NCBI RefSeq assembly: GCF_036182465.1
Contig: NZ_CP108081.1
Location: forward strand, 5,146,001 to 5,210,000
Length of the DNA: 64,000 nt
Reading direction: 5' to 3'
DNA from: Streptomyces sp. NBC_00258
Lineage (GTDB): Bacteria; Actinomycetota; Actinomycetes; Streptomycetales; Streptomycetaceae
Part shown: piece by piece, positions 52,161 through 61,103 of the stretch
How positions within the stretch are numbered: position 1 is the stretch's first letter
How the letters are laid out: each line of letters opens with the position of its first letter
Position numbers and translations under genes: made by a program
Notes under the pieces: model-generated
Seen by the model: the letters and a program-made list of their open reading frames with translations, nothing else
Database searches by the model: none
Told to the model about the DNA's origin: nothing

Positions 52161-53918
52161 ATGAAGATCCACAAGTACGACACAGTCATCGTCGGCGCAG
52201 GCGGCGCCGGCATGCGCGCCGCGATCGAAGCGACGAAGCGCAGCCGTACCGCCGTGCTCACGAAGCTCTACCCCACCCGCTCCCACACGGGCGCCGCGCA
52301 GGGCGGCATGGCCGCCGCGCTGGCCAACGTGGAGGAGGACAACTGGGAGTGGCACACCTTCGACACGGTCAAGGGCGGTGACTACCTGGTCGACCAGGAC
52401 GCCGCCGAGATCCTGGCGAAGGAGGCCATCGACGCGGTCCTCGACCTGGAGAAGATGGGCCTGCCGTTCAACCGCACCCCGAACGGCACCATCGACCAGC
52501 GCCGCTTCGGCGGTCACAGCCGCAACCACGGCGAGGCCCCGGTCCGCCGGTCCTGCTACGCGGCCGACCGCACCGGCCACATGATCCTCCAGACGCTGTA
52601 CCAGAACTGCGTGAAGGAGGGCGTGGAGTTCTTCAACGAGTTCTACGTCCTCGACCAGCTCATCACCGAGATCGACGGCGTCAAGCACTCGGCCGGTGTC
52701 GTCGCGTACGAACTGGCGACCGGTGAGATCCACGTCTTCCAGGCGAAGGCCGTGATCTACGCGTCCGGCGGCACCGGCAAGTTCTTCAAGGTGACGTCGA
52801 ACGCGCACACGCTGACGGGTGACGGCCAGGCGGCGGTCTACCGTCGCGGCCTGCCGCTGGAGGACATGGAGTTCTTCCAGTTCCACCCGACCGGCATCTG
52901 GCGCATGGGCATCCTGCTGACGGAGGGCGCCCGCGGTGAGGGCGGCATCCTCCGCAACAAGGACGGCGAGCGCTTCATGGAGAAGTACGCGCCGGTGATG
53001 AAGGACCTCGCGTCCCGCGACGTCGTGTCCCGCTCCATCTACACGGAGATCCGTGAGGGCCGCGGCTGCGGTCCCGAGGCCGACCACGTCTACCTCGACC
53101 TCACGCACCTCCCGCCGGAGCAGCTGGACGCCAAGCTGCCCGACATCACGGAGTTCGCGCGTACGTACCTGGGCATCGAGCCGTACACGGACCCGATCCC
53201 GATCCAGCCCACCGCGCACTACGCGATGGGCGGCATCCCGACGAACGTCGAGGGTGAGGTCCTGTCGGACAACACCACGGTCGTCCCGGGCCTGTACGCG
53301 GCCGGCGAGGTCGCCTGCGTGTCCGTCCACGGCGCGAACCGCCTGGGCACGAACTCCCTCCTGGACATCAACGTGTTCGGGCGCCGCTCGGGCATCGCCG
53401 CGGCGGAGTACTCCTCGAAGGTGGCCTCGCACGTCGAGCTGCCCGAGGACCCGGCCTCGCAGGTCGTCGAGCAGATCGAGCGGCTGCGGTCGTCCACGGG
53501 CAACGAGCGCGTGGCGGACATCCGCCGCGAGCTGCAGGAGTGCATGGACGCCAACGTCATGGTGTTCCGCACCGAGCAGACGATCAAGACGGCCGTGGAG
53601 AAGATCGCGGAGCTGCGCGAGCGCTACCGGAACGTCTCGATCCAGGACAAGGGCAAGCGGTTCAACACCGACCTGCTGGAGGCCGTCGAGCTCGGCAACC
53701 TCCTGGACCTGGCCGAGGTCATGGCGGTCTCCGCCCTCGCCCGCAAGGAGTCCCGCGGCGGTCACTACCGCGAGGACTACCCGAACCGCGACGACGTCAA
53801 CTTCATGCGCCACACCATGGCGTACCGCGAGGTCGGCGACGACGGCACCGAGTCCATCCGTCTCGACTACAAGCCGGTCGTCCAGACCCGCTACCAGCCG
53901 ATGGAGCGTAAGTACTGA
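52161..53918 (+). CDS. sdhA: Succinate dehydrogenase flavoprotein subunit
   Basis: 585 residues. FAD is bound by YDTVIVGAGGAGMRAAIEA and covalently by the His in SHTGAAQGGM; substrate-binding and catalytic segments are FNRTPNGTIDQRRFGGHS, FQFHPTGIW, HYAMGGIPTN and the Arg in GANRLGTNSLLDINVFGRRSG. The C-terminal helical domain is complete and ends in PVVQTRYQPMERKY. It oxidises succinate to fumarate on the inner face of the membrane. The TGA overlaps the start of sdhB (TGATG). Confidence 0.96.
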   Translation: MKIHKYDTVIVGAGGAGMRAAIEATKRSRTAVLTKLYPTRSHTGAAQGGMAAALANVEEDNWEWHTFDTVKGGDYLVDQDAAEILAKEAIDAVLDLEKMGLPFNRTPNGTIDQRRFGGHSRNHGEAPVRRSCYAADRTGHMILQTLYQNCVKEGVEFFNEFYVLDQLITEIDGVKHSAGVVAYELATGEIHVFQAKAVIYASGGTGKFFKVTSNAHTLTGDGQAAVYRRGLPLEDMEFFQFHPTGIWRMGILLTEGARGEGGILRNKDGERFMEKYAPVMKDLASRDVVSRSIYTEIREGRGCGPEADHVYLDLTHLPPEQLDAKLPDITEFARTYLGIEPYTDPIPIQPTAHYAMGGIPTNVEGEVLSDNTTVVPGLYAAGEVACVSVHGANRLGTNSLLDINVFGRRSGIAAAEYSSKVASHVELPEDPASQVVEQIERLRSSTGNERVADIRRELQECMDANVMVFRTEQTIKTAVEKIAELRERYRNVSIQDKGKRFNTDLLEAVELGNLLDLAEVMAVSALARKESRGGHYREDYPNRDDVNFMRHTMAYREVGDDGTESIRLDYKPVVQTRYQPMERKY

Positions 53919-54697
53919 TGGCTACCCCCACCCTGGACAAGGCGGACAGCGCCGGCGCGCCGGAGGCCGGCTTCGCCGACACCCCGTACATCACCGCCAC
54001 GTTCCGCATCCGCCGCTTCAACCCCGAGGTCTCGGCGGAGGCGGTCTGGGAAGACTTCCAGCTGGAGATCGACCCGAAGGAGCGTGTCCTCGACGCGCTG
54101 CACAAGATCAAGTGGGACATGGACGGCACGCTGACGTTCCGCCGGTCCTGCGCGCACGGCATCTGCGGCTCGGACGCGATGCGGATCAACGGCAGGAACC
54201 GCCTCGCCTGCAAGACGCTGATCAAGGACCTCAGCCCCGAGAAGCCGATCACGGTCGAGCCCATCAAGGGCCTGACGGTCCTGAAGGACCTGGTCGTGGA
54301 CATGGAGCCGTTCTTCCAGGCGTACCGCGACGTCATGCCCTTCCTCATCACGAAGGACACGAACGAGCCGACCCGGGAACGCCTCCAGACGGCGGAGGAC
54401 CGCGAGCGCTTCGACGACACGACGAAGTGCATCCTCTGCGCGGCCTGCACCTCCTCGTGCCCGGTCTTCTGGAACGACGGCCAGTACTTCGGCCCGGCCG
54501 CGATCGTCAACGCGCACCGTTTCATCTTCGATTCGCGTGACGAGGCGGGCGAGCAGCGCCTGGAGATCCTGAACGACAAGGACGGCGTCTGGCGCTGCCG
54601 CACCACGTTCAACTGCACGGACGCCTGCCCCCGAGGCATCGAGGTAACCAAGGCGATCCAGGAAGTGAAGAGGGCGCTGATCACGCGCCGCTTCTGA
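53918..54697 (+). CDS. sdhB: Succinate dehydrogenase iron-sulfur subunit
   Basis: 259 residues. Three cluster sites are seen: 2Fe-2S in FRRSCAHGICGSDAM with CKTL, 4Fe-4S in CILCAACTSSCP and 3Fe-4S in CRTTFNCTDACPRGI. It carries electrons from SdhA to the membrane subunits. The ATG overlaps the sdhA stop. An N-terminal extension (about 1-25) precedes the ferredoxin-like domain. It closes the sdhCDAB operon; a terminator follows within 20 bp. Confidence 0.96.
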   Translation: MATPTLDKADSAGAPEAGFADTPYITATFRIRRFNPEVSAEAVWEDFQLEIDPKERVLDALHKIKWDMDGTLTFRRSCAHGICGSDAMRINGRNRLACKTLIKDLSPEKPITVEPIKGLTVLKDLVVDMEPFFQAYRDVMPFLITKDTNEPTRERLQTAEDRERFDDTTKCILCAACTSSCPVFWNDGQYFGPAAIVNAHRFIFDSRDEAGEQRLEILNDKDGVWRCRTTFNCTDACPRGIEVTKAIQEVKRALITRRF

Positions 54698-54715
54698 CCT
54701 CCACGGTCGTACGTT

Positions 54716-54761
54716 GACGAAGGCCCTGCCACTCCGGAGTTCCGGGGGCGGGGCCTTCGTC
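54716..54761 (+). terminator. Terminator of sdhCDAB
   Basis: An 11-bp perfect outer stem (GACGAAGGCCC / GGGCCTTCGTC) and an inner palindrome ACTCCGGAGT (54731-54740). Confidence 0.85.
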
Positions 54762-54882
54762 GTGGACAGGCGTGCGCGTCCTGTGGCCGGCAGAAGCCGG
54801 GGGGCGGCTCAGGGTGAGGTCAGGGGCGTGTCCGGGATCTTCCCGATGGAAGCGGGGGAAGGGCGGCGCAAAGCTGGTGTGC

Positions 54883-56037
54883 ATGGCGAACTTACGTGGA
54901 CACAAGAGGCGTTGGAGGGCGGTGGCGGCCGCCGGAGTGGTGGCGGCCGTGCTGGTGGTGGGGACCGTGCCTGCGGTGGCCGCGGGGCCCGGGCACGGTG
55001 TGGACCGCAGTGATCGGGGGCTCGGCGAGAGTGACCGGGGGCTCGACAAGGAGGCGCTGCGGGCCTCCCTCGCCGGGCTGCCCGATGAGAACGTGACGGG
55101 TGGGCTGATCCGGATGTCCGGGACGGACGGCCGCTGGACGGGTACGGCCGGTCCGTCCGTGCCATCCTCCGACGCGCACTTCAGGATCGGCAGTGTCACG
55201 AAGATCTTCACGTCGACCGTGCTGCTGCAACTGGCCGCCGAGGGACGGCTGACTCTGGACGACACGGTGCAGGAGTTGATGCCGGGTCTTCTGCCGGCCG
55301 GCTACTACCCCGTCGCCGTGGGCCAGTTGCTCAGCCACACCAGCGGCCTGCAGATCATGACCTGTGCCACGGAGGACATGTCACCGCGCGAGGCCGTGGA
55401 CGCGTCCCTGGCCTGCGGAGAACCGACGGAACCGGGCAAGGTCACGCGGTACAACGGCATCAACTACTTCATCGCGGGCCTCATCATCGAGCAGGTGACA
55501 GGTCACACGTACGGCTCCGAAGTCCGTGCGCGGATACTGAAGCCGCTCCGGCTTCGCGACACGTACGTCCCCGCCCTGGACGACTGGTCGATCCCGGCCC
55601 CCTACACACGCGGCCTGGTGGCGGTGCCGGGCTCCGGCGGGCTCAAGGACGTGAGCGTCCAGAATCCGTTCGGCTGGGCGGAAGGGGGCATGATCTCCAA
55701 CGCACCCGATCTGGCCCGCTTCTTCACGGCCCTGTACCGCGGCCGCCTCCTCCCGCCTGCCCAGCAGAAAGATCTGTTCCGGATGCCCGCTGCGGCGTCC
55801 GGTGACACGCAGTTCAGCTACGGCGGGCTCCAGCGCACCGAGTTCCCCGACGGCACGGTCGTCTGGGGCAAGAGCGGGCACGTACCCGGCTACACGAGCG
55901 GCACCTTCGCCACCCGCGACCTCCGCCGTCTCCTCGTCTACGCCCTCAACCCGACGGACCGGACCCCGGAACTGCCGTACGTCATGCGGATAGCGGGGGC
56001 GGCGTTCGACGTCCCAGTACCGGCTACAGCTGGCTGA
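54883..56037 (+). CDS. Exported serine hydrolase (beta-lactamase / D,D-peptidase family)
   Basis: 384 residues. A signal peptide (about 1-34, RRWRAVAAAGVVAAVLVVGTVPAVAAG) is followed by a class C-like penicillin-binding fold: catalytic SVTK (FRIGSVTKIFTSTVLLQLAAEGRLTLDD), then VGQLLSHTSGL and a KSGHVPGYTSG third motif. The second motif (normally Y-x-N) reads YNGINYF, so the Asn at the third position is Gly; the Tyr stays. Family members are D-Ala-D-Ala carboxypeptidases or esterases. The gene ends 14 bp inside the convergent DUF4132 gene. The Shine-Dalgarno is weak. Confidence 0.86.
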   Translation: MANLRGHKRRWRAVAAAGVVAAVLVVGTVPAVAAGPGHGVDRSDRGLGESDRGLDKEALRASLAGLPDENVTGGLIRMSGTDGRWTGTAGPSVPSSDAHFRIGSVTKIFTSTVLLQLAAEGRLTLDDTVQELMPGLLPAGYYPVAVGQLLSHTSGLQIMTCATEDMSPREAVDASLACGEPTEPGKVTRYNGINYFIAGLIIEQVTGHTYGSEVRARILKPLRLRDTYVPALDDWSIPAPYTRGLVAVPGSGGLKDVSVQNPFGWAEGGMISNAPDLARFFTALYRGRLLPPAQQKDLFRMPAAASGDTQFSYGGLQRTEFPDGTVVWGKSGHVPGYTSGTFATRDLRRLLVYALNPTDRTPELPYVMRIAGAAFDVPVPATAG

Positions 56038-58498
56038 GGATCGTCGGGTCCGTGATCTCCGTGTCCTTGGCCAGCATCATCGCCTTGCTGAGGATGACAG
56101 CGAGGGTTCGGTCTCCCTCGTACGGCAAGTAGCCGGTCTGGGGAGACGCCGGCGCGGACTTCGGGACTATGCACAGGTACTGGTCGTTCGGGGTCATCAG
56201 GATGTTGCCCGAGCCGAGGTGGATCTTGTACGTGTGGCGCTCGCCCTTCACGTGCAGGAAGCGGCCCTCCAGGGTGCAGCGGTCGGCTATCGCGAGCCGG
56301 GGGATCAGGCGGTCGAGGAGGGCCCGGCGGGTCTCGGCACTCTGGCTCAGCTCGCCGAAGCTGTACCCCGACCAGTACTCCTGGAAGCGGCCGCCGGGGC
56401 CGCCGTCCTGCCAGGTCGGGTCGTTGCCGACGCTCGCGACGCCCACGAACAGGTCGACGTCGCGCAGGACTTCGGAGAGGACCAGGGGTGGAATGTCGGC
56501 GAGGGCCAACGGCTCGACCGGGTCCTGCCCGTCCCGCAGCCACATGCTGTACTCGCCGCCGTAGCAGTGCGCCGAGTTCTCCGGGGCGTCCATCGGGTAG
56601 AAGCGGACCTGGTCGGTGCGCAGTCGCAGGTAACTGCCGGATTCCGTGGTGTCCTCGCCGTACTCCTCGCCGTCGCCCTCGATCCAGTACTCGGCGCGCA
56701 GGCCCCACTGGGACAGCTCCCGGCTGGCCGGCGGAGCCGAGTCGTCGACGCACAGCCGGAGCTTGTTGCGCCACCCCCTGATCGCGGCCAGCGAGTTGAA
56801 CTGGTGCTGCCGCAGCACGTGCGCCGCGAAACGGTTCGAGTACGTGCCCGTGGCGCGCTCGGCGTCGGTGAGCAGGTACACCTCGCGGTGGGCCTGCTTG
56901 AACGGCTGGGTGATCTCGTGCCGCTCCAGCCAGTCGCGCCAGGCGACGACCTCGGCGGGTTCGCGTCCCACCGGGTGCCAGAGCCCGACCTCCGAACCTG
57001 TGGCCACCGGGTCGTCGGTGAGCGTACGCAGCTCGCCGTCGGCGAAACCGACCGGTCTGCCGTCGACCGTCCACACGAGGCGCCGGGCGAGGGTGCCGAC
57101 CAGTGGGTGGTCGACGTAGCGCTCGCGCCAGGCGTCGTACGCCCAGGTTCGCCGAGCCAGGAACTGGCGGTCGAGCCGCTCCGCCTGCGCCGAGAGCATC
57201 TTGTCGATGTCCTTGGCGGCGGCCTTGAGCTCCTTGAGGTCGTCGGCGTGATCCCGCTTCACCGCGGCGGGCACGCTCTTGACCTCCTTGCCGGCCGCGT
57301 TGCGCCAGCTGAGCACGGACTTGGAGCCATGGACCTCGATGAGGGCGGTGACGTCCCCGAACCGGTGCAGGGCACGCCCCACCTCGGTGAGCCCGTACGC
57401 CGGGACGGCGAGCTCCTCGATCTCCTCGCGGCTCAGGCCGAGAGCGGTGGCCCGCGCCTCCAACGCGCCGTCGAGCAGCTTCGCCGTGTTCTTGTACGTC
57501 ACCCGCGTGGCCAGGCGGGCCAGTTCGGCGAGGGCTGCCTCGCTGTCGACGCGGGAGAGCGCGATGACGCCCGCGTTGGCGACCTTCGGGTTGCGCGGGC
57601 CGATCCCGGCGACCTTCTTGAGGGAGGTCTCGACGAGCGCGCCCAGCGCCCGGGCCGTGTCCGGGTGCGGCGGAAGGAGGGACAGGAGCCAGGCGAGTCC
57701 GCGCAGGGCGTTGGCGTTGTAGGGGTCGTAGGCGTTGTTGATGTCCGGGTCGTACGTCTGGCGTTCCAGCGGGATGGTCCGCGGGCGGCCGACGAGGGCG
57801 AGCCAGGACAGGGCGGTCTCCCTGACCCGGTCCGGGCCGATGGTGTCGATGAGGGCCTGCGCCTGCTTGTCCCACTTGGCGCTGGGCTTGGAGGCGGTGG
57901 CCGTGAGCGCGTGGACGAGCAGGTCGTGCCAGGGGTCGTCGTCCGAGCCGGTGAGCTGTTCCATGGCGTGATCGGCCCACGCCTCGCCGACGTTGAGGAC
58001 AGGGGTGGTGAGCTTCTTGACCAACTCCACGAGGTGCTCCGCGCGGTAGGCGACCAGGGCCGTACGACGGAGGACGGCCACGACGGGGGGTGCGAGCTGT
58101 CTGCCGGTCGCGAGCTCCGCCTCCGCCAGGAGGTCGAGACGCGTGGCGTGCCAGAAGGAGTGCCGGGCACCGAGCGATTCGAGCTCCGCCAGCCGCTCGG
58201 TGGGGAGGAAGAAGTCGTCGGGCAGGTCACGGGCGATGATGCCGAGCAGCGTCAGCACCCTCTGCCGGGCCTCCGGCTCCGAGCCGAGCGAGTCGAAGCG
58301 TTCGACGAGCGCGTGGGCGAGCCGGCGACGCTCCTCCATGGGCAGGCTGCGCAGGATGTCGAAGATCTCGGCCCAGTCTCCGCCCCAGAAGCCGTGGTTG
58401 GCGACGGCGGCCTTCAGCGTCTCGTCGGCGAGTCTGCCCATGTTCCCCGCGGCGATCTGGTTGCTGATCTTCTGCCTGTGCGATCGCATCGACGTCAT
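56024..58498 (-). CDS. DUF4132-domain protein (MolR/YehI-like)
   Basis: 824 residues. The start ATG overlaps the stop of the preceding gene (TGATG), so both are translated together. The N-terminal two thirds is helical with repeat-like segments (ETLKAAVANHGFWGGDWAEIFDIL ... ALIDTIGPDRVRETALSWLALVGRP). The C-terminal third (about 470-690) is the DUF4132 domain: RLVWTVDGRPVGFADGELRTL, VGLWHPVGREPAEVVAWRDWLERHEITQPFKQAHREVYLLTDAE and RFAAHVLRQHQFNSLAAIRGWRNKLRL. The last 110 residues include WQDGGPGGRFQEYWSGYSFGELSQSAETRRALLDRLIPRL. E. coli relatives sit next to MoxR-ATPase and vWA genes; none is present here. Function unknown. Confidence 0.82.
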   Translation of the reverse strand: MTSMRSHRQKISNQIAAGNMGRLADETLKAAVANHGFWGGDWAEIFDILRSLPMEERRRLAHALVERFDSLGSEPEARQRVLTLLGIIARDLPDDFFLPTERLAELESLGARHSFWHATRLDLLAEAELATGRQLAPPVVAVLRRTALVAYRAEHLVELVKKLTTPVLNVGEAWADHAMEQLTGSDDDPWHDLLVHALTATASKPSAKWDKQAQALIDTIGPDRVRETALSWLALVGRPRTIPLERQTYDPDINNAYDPYNANALRGLAWLLSLLPPHPDTARALGALVETSLKKVAGIGPRNPKVANAGVIALSRVDSEAALAELARLATRVTYKNTAKLLDGALEARATALGLSREEIEELAVPAYGLTEVGRALHRFGDVTALIEVHGSKSVLSWRNAAGKEVKSVPAAVKRDHADDLKELKAAAKDIDKMLSAQAERLDRQFLARRTWAYDAWRERYVDHPLVGTLARRLVWTVDGRPVGFADGELRTLTDDPVATGSEVGLWHPVGREPAEVVAWRDWLERHEITQPFKQAHREVYLLTDAERATGTYSNRFAAHVLRQHQFNSLAAIRGWRNKLRLCVDDSAPPASRELSQWGLRAEYWIEGDGEEYGEDTTESGSYLRLRTDQVRFYPMDAPENSAHCYGGEYSMWLRDGQDPVEPLALADIPPLVLSEVLRDVDLFVGVASVGNDPTWQDGGPGGRFQEYWSGYSFGELSQSAETRRALLDRLIPRLAIADRCTLEGRFLHVKGERHTYKIHLGSGNILMTPNDQYLCIVPKSAPASPQTGYLPYEGDRTLAVILSKAMMLAKDTEITDPTILSQL

Positions 58499-58890
58499 CA
58501 GCCACCCACCAGCGCGACGAGCTTCAGGAACGTGACCTCGGTGCCGAGCGCCAGCTCGATCTCCTCGTCGAGGTCGGTGACCTGCCGGTCCCCCACCAGC
58601 ACCAGGAAGCCGTTCCCCGCGAAGGCCCTGAGCGCCAGGGCCGTCTGGGCCTCGGGGTCTATCCGCCGGGGCGTCCGCAACGCGTACCCGTTCAGCACGC
58701 GCTCGGTGTCCTTGGGCTGCACCAGTCCCTGGAACACCTCCGGCGTACGCGCGTTGAACTCGGCGACCTCCTGAAAGACCCGCCGACGGATCAACTCGCG
58801 CAGCGCGAGCCGCTCCTCGGCGATCTCCAGACCCCAGCCCGCACCGCGGTCCCCGCTTGTCGTCTCGTCGACGAACGTCACCATTCCCAT
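58498..58890 (-). CDS. Small partner of the DUF4132 protein, unknown function
   Basis: 130 residues from the ATG at 58890. TACTGT ends 7 nt upstream and there is no Shine-Dalgarno, suggesting a leaderless mRNA that begins at this codon; a TTG ten codons further upstream is unlikely. Sequence: GWGLEIAEERLALRELIRRRVFQEVAEFNAR, FQGLVQPKDTERVLNGYALRTPRRIDPEAQTALALRAF and a beta-rich end FLVLVGDRQVTDLDEEIELALGTEVTFLKLVALVGG. It looks like a compact alpha+beta protein. The strict overlap with the DUF4132 gene implies joint function. Confidence 0.75.
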   Translation of the reverse strand: MGMVTFVDETTSGDRGAGWGLEIAEERLALRELIRRRVFQEVAEFNARTPEVFQGLVQPKDTERVLNGYALRTPRRIDPEAQTALALRAFAGNGFLVLVGDRQVTDLDEEIELALGTEVTFLKLVALVGG

Positions 58891-59017
58891 GCCGTCGACA
58901 GTACGAGGCACCACTGACAATCAGTCACCGCGGGGGAGAAACAGGCGGCGGGGCCCCGGTTCCGGAGCCCCGCCGCAGTGGGGGCCGTACCGTCCGCGCT
59001 ATGCGCTACCGTCCGCG

Positions 59018-60031
59018 CTACCTGCGGCGGCGCAGCGACGGGTCCGTCAACGCCGGCTGCTCGACGAAGTAGTTGTCGGCCCGGTTCAGGTCCGTGCCGG
59101 GCGGAACGATCTCGTCGATGCGGTCCAGGATCGCGTCGTCGAGGGTGACGTCGGCGCCCGCCAGCAGGTCGGTGAGCTGGTCCATCGTGCGCGGGCCGAT
59201 GATGGCCGAGGTGACGCCCGGGTGGGCGCGTACGAAGGCCAGGGCCATGTGCGGGAGCGGGAGACCGGCGTCGGCGGCGACCTTCTTGAGGTCCGCGACC
59301 GCGGCGAGCTTGGCCGCGTTGCCGGGCAGGGCCGGGTCGAACTTGAAGCCCTCCAGCTTGGCGCGCCCGCTGGCCGCGAGGTCACGGCCGGAGAGCCAGC
59401 CGGCGCTGAGCGGTCCCCAGGTCAGCGTGCCCATGCCGTAGCGCTGGGCCGCCGGAAGGATGCTGCCCTCCGCCCCGCGGGCCAGGATCGAGTAGGGCGG
59501 CTGCTCGGTACGGAACCGGACGTGGCCGCGCCGCTCGGCCGTCCACTGTGCCTCCACGATCTGGTCGGCCGGGAAGGAGGAGGAGCCCACGACCCGTACC
59601 TTTCCGGACCGTACGAGGTCGGACAGGGCGGACAGGGTCTCGTCGATGTCCGTGAGCGGGTCGGGGCGGTGCATCTGGTAGAGGTCGATGTAGTCGGTGT
59701 CCAGGCGCCGCAGGCTGTCCTCGACCGCGCGCATGATGTAGCGGCGCGAGCCTCCCGCCAGGTTGGGCTCGTCGCCCATGGGCAGCCGGAACTTGGTGGC
59801 GAGGACGACCTCCTCGCGGCGCCCCTTGAGGGCCTTGCCGACGATCTCCTCGGACTCGCCGGTGCTGTAGATGTCTGCGGTGTCCACGAAGTTGATGCCC
59901 GCTTCCAGGGCCGCGTGGATGATCCGTACGGAATCGTCGTGGTCGGGGTTGCCGATCTCCCCGAACATCATCGCGCCGAGCGCGTACTCGCTGACCGAGA
60001 TGCCGGTGCCGCCCAGAATCCTGCGCTGCAT
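59018..60031 (-). CDS. Aldo/keto reductase
   Basis: 337 residues, AAGGAGG before the ATG. The NADPH-dependent (alpha/beta)8 barrel is intact: catalytic Asp and Tyr in NFVDTADIYSTGESEEIVGKAL, Lys in VVLATKF and His in IDLYQMHRPD; cofactor residues near SAIIGPRTMDQL. It belongs to the Tas/YajO-like group. The substrate cannot be predicted. It is divergent from an XRE/MmyB regulator, which may control it; the gap contains three 17-bp tandem repeats. Confidence 0.92.
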   Translation of the reverse strand: MQRRILGGTGISVSEYALGAMMFGEIGNPDHDDSVRIIHAALEAGINFVDTADIYSTGESEEIVGKALKGRREEVVLATKFRLPMGDEPNLAGGSRRYIMRAVEDSLRRLDTDYIDLYQMHRPDPLTDIDETLSALSDLVRSGKVRVVGSSSFPADQIVEAQWTAERRGHVRFRTEQPPYSILARGAEGSILPAAQRYGMGTLTWGPLSAGWLSGRDLAASGRAKLEGFKFDPALPGNAAKLAAVADLKKVAADAGLPLPHMALAFVRAHPGVTSAIIGPRTMDQLTDLLAGADVTLDDAILDRIDEIVPPGTDLNRADNYFVEQPALTDPSLRRRR

Positions 60032-60052
60032 GAGTGTCGAGCCTCCTTGGGC

Positions 60053-60103
60053 TTCACGTGGCTGTGGGTTTCACGTGGCTGTGGGTTTCATGTGGCTGTG
60101 TGG
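60053..60103. repeat. Three tandem 17-bp repeats between divergent genes
   Basis: TTCACGTGGCTGTGGGT at 60053-60069 and 60070-60086, and a variant TTCATGTGGCTGTGTGG at 60087-60103. Each contains CACGTG or CATGTG. They are 22 bp upstream of the aldo/keto reductase start. Confidence 0.85.
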
Positions 60104-60211
60104 ATACCTTTCGACCCTCCCTCCCGCCACGGGTCCGGACCAGGCCCGGTCCAGCCTGGGTCTGGCAGTACCAGGAACCGGCGACGGATCCGGCTGGGCG
60201 ATACTCGAAGC

Positions 60212-61078
60212 ATGGTCACGCGTCCCGAACCCGACATCAGCGCGTTCCTCAAGGCCCGCCGTGCCGCTCTCGACCCGGGTGAGCTGGGGCTCCCCGCCGG
60301 GGTCAACCGCAGACGGGTGCCGGGTCTGCGGCGCGAGGAGGCCGCCCAACTGGCGGGGATCAGCGTCGACTACTACACGCGCATCGAGCAGGGCCGTACG
60401 CCCAACATCTCGGACTCCGTCCTGGACGCCGTCGCCCGCGCGCTGCGGCTGACCGACTCCGAGTACGCCTATCTGCGGGACCTCACCCTTCCCGGACGCA
60501 GGACACTGCCGACGGCGACGACGGCGTCACAGCAGGTGCGGCAGGGCATCCGGCTGCTGATGGACGCCATGGAGGACGTGCCCGCGTACGTGTGCAGCGT
60601 GGCCATGAACGTCCTGGCCTGGAACACGCTCGGCGGGCGGGTCACCTACGACTTCGCCGCGCTGGAGCCGCGGGAGCGGAACCTGGCCCGGCTGTACTTC
60701 CTGCACGAGGAGCAGTCCAGGTCGCTGTATCCGGAGTGGGAGGCGGGCGGCGAGTACATGGCCGCGACGCTCCGCGCCGATGTGGGCCGGCACCCCGACG
60801 ACCCCGCCCTCGGCGCGCTGATCGCGGACCTGCTGGAGCACAGCGCGCAGTTCCGCCGCTGCTGGGACCAGCAGCACGTACGGGGCCTGTGCTACGGCGT
60901 GAAGCACGTCACCCACCCGGTCGTGGGCGAGCTGTGGCTGCACTACGAGTCGCTGCCGCTGCCCTCCGATCCCGGCCAGACCCTGGTCACGTTCACGGCG
61001 GAGCCCGGCTCCGCGACGGACAAGTCGCTGCGGCTGCTCGCCACGCGCGCGACGCCGCAGCCGGTTCCCTCGCCCTGA
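60212..61078 (+). CDS. XRE-family regulator with MmyB-like ligand domain
   Basis: 288 residues. An N-terminal helix-turn-helix, VPGLRREEAAQLAGISVDYYTRIEQGRTPNISDSVLDAVARAL, is followed by an MmyB-like domain (about 110-275) with PAYVCSVAMNVLAWNTLGG and YDFAALEPRERNLARLYFLHEE. MmyB of the methylenomycin cluster is the namesake regulator. GATACT lies 6 nt before the ATG and there is no Shine-Dalgarno. It probably controls the divergent aldo/keto reductase; the VOC gene follows after 25 bp. Confidence 0.9.
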   Translation: MVTRPEPDISAFLKARRAALDPGELGLPAGVNRRRVPGLRREEAAQLAGISVDYYTRIEQGRTPNISDSVLDAVARALRLTDSEYAYLRDLTLPGRRTLPTATTASQQVRQGIRLLMDAMEDVPAYVCSVAMNVLAWNTLGGRVTYDFAALEPRERNLARLYFLHEEQSRSLYPEWEAGGEYMAATLRADVGRHPDDPALGALIADLLEHSAQFRRCWDQQHVRGLCYGVKHVTHPVVGELWLHYESLPLPSDPGQTLVTFTAEPGSATDKSLRLLATRATPQPVPSP

Positions 61079-61103
61079 GCGGACGGCGACCTATTCTGAC
61101 GGT

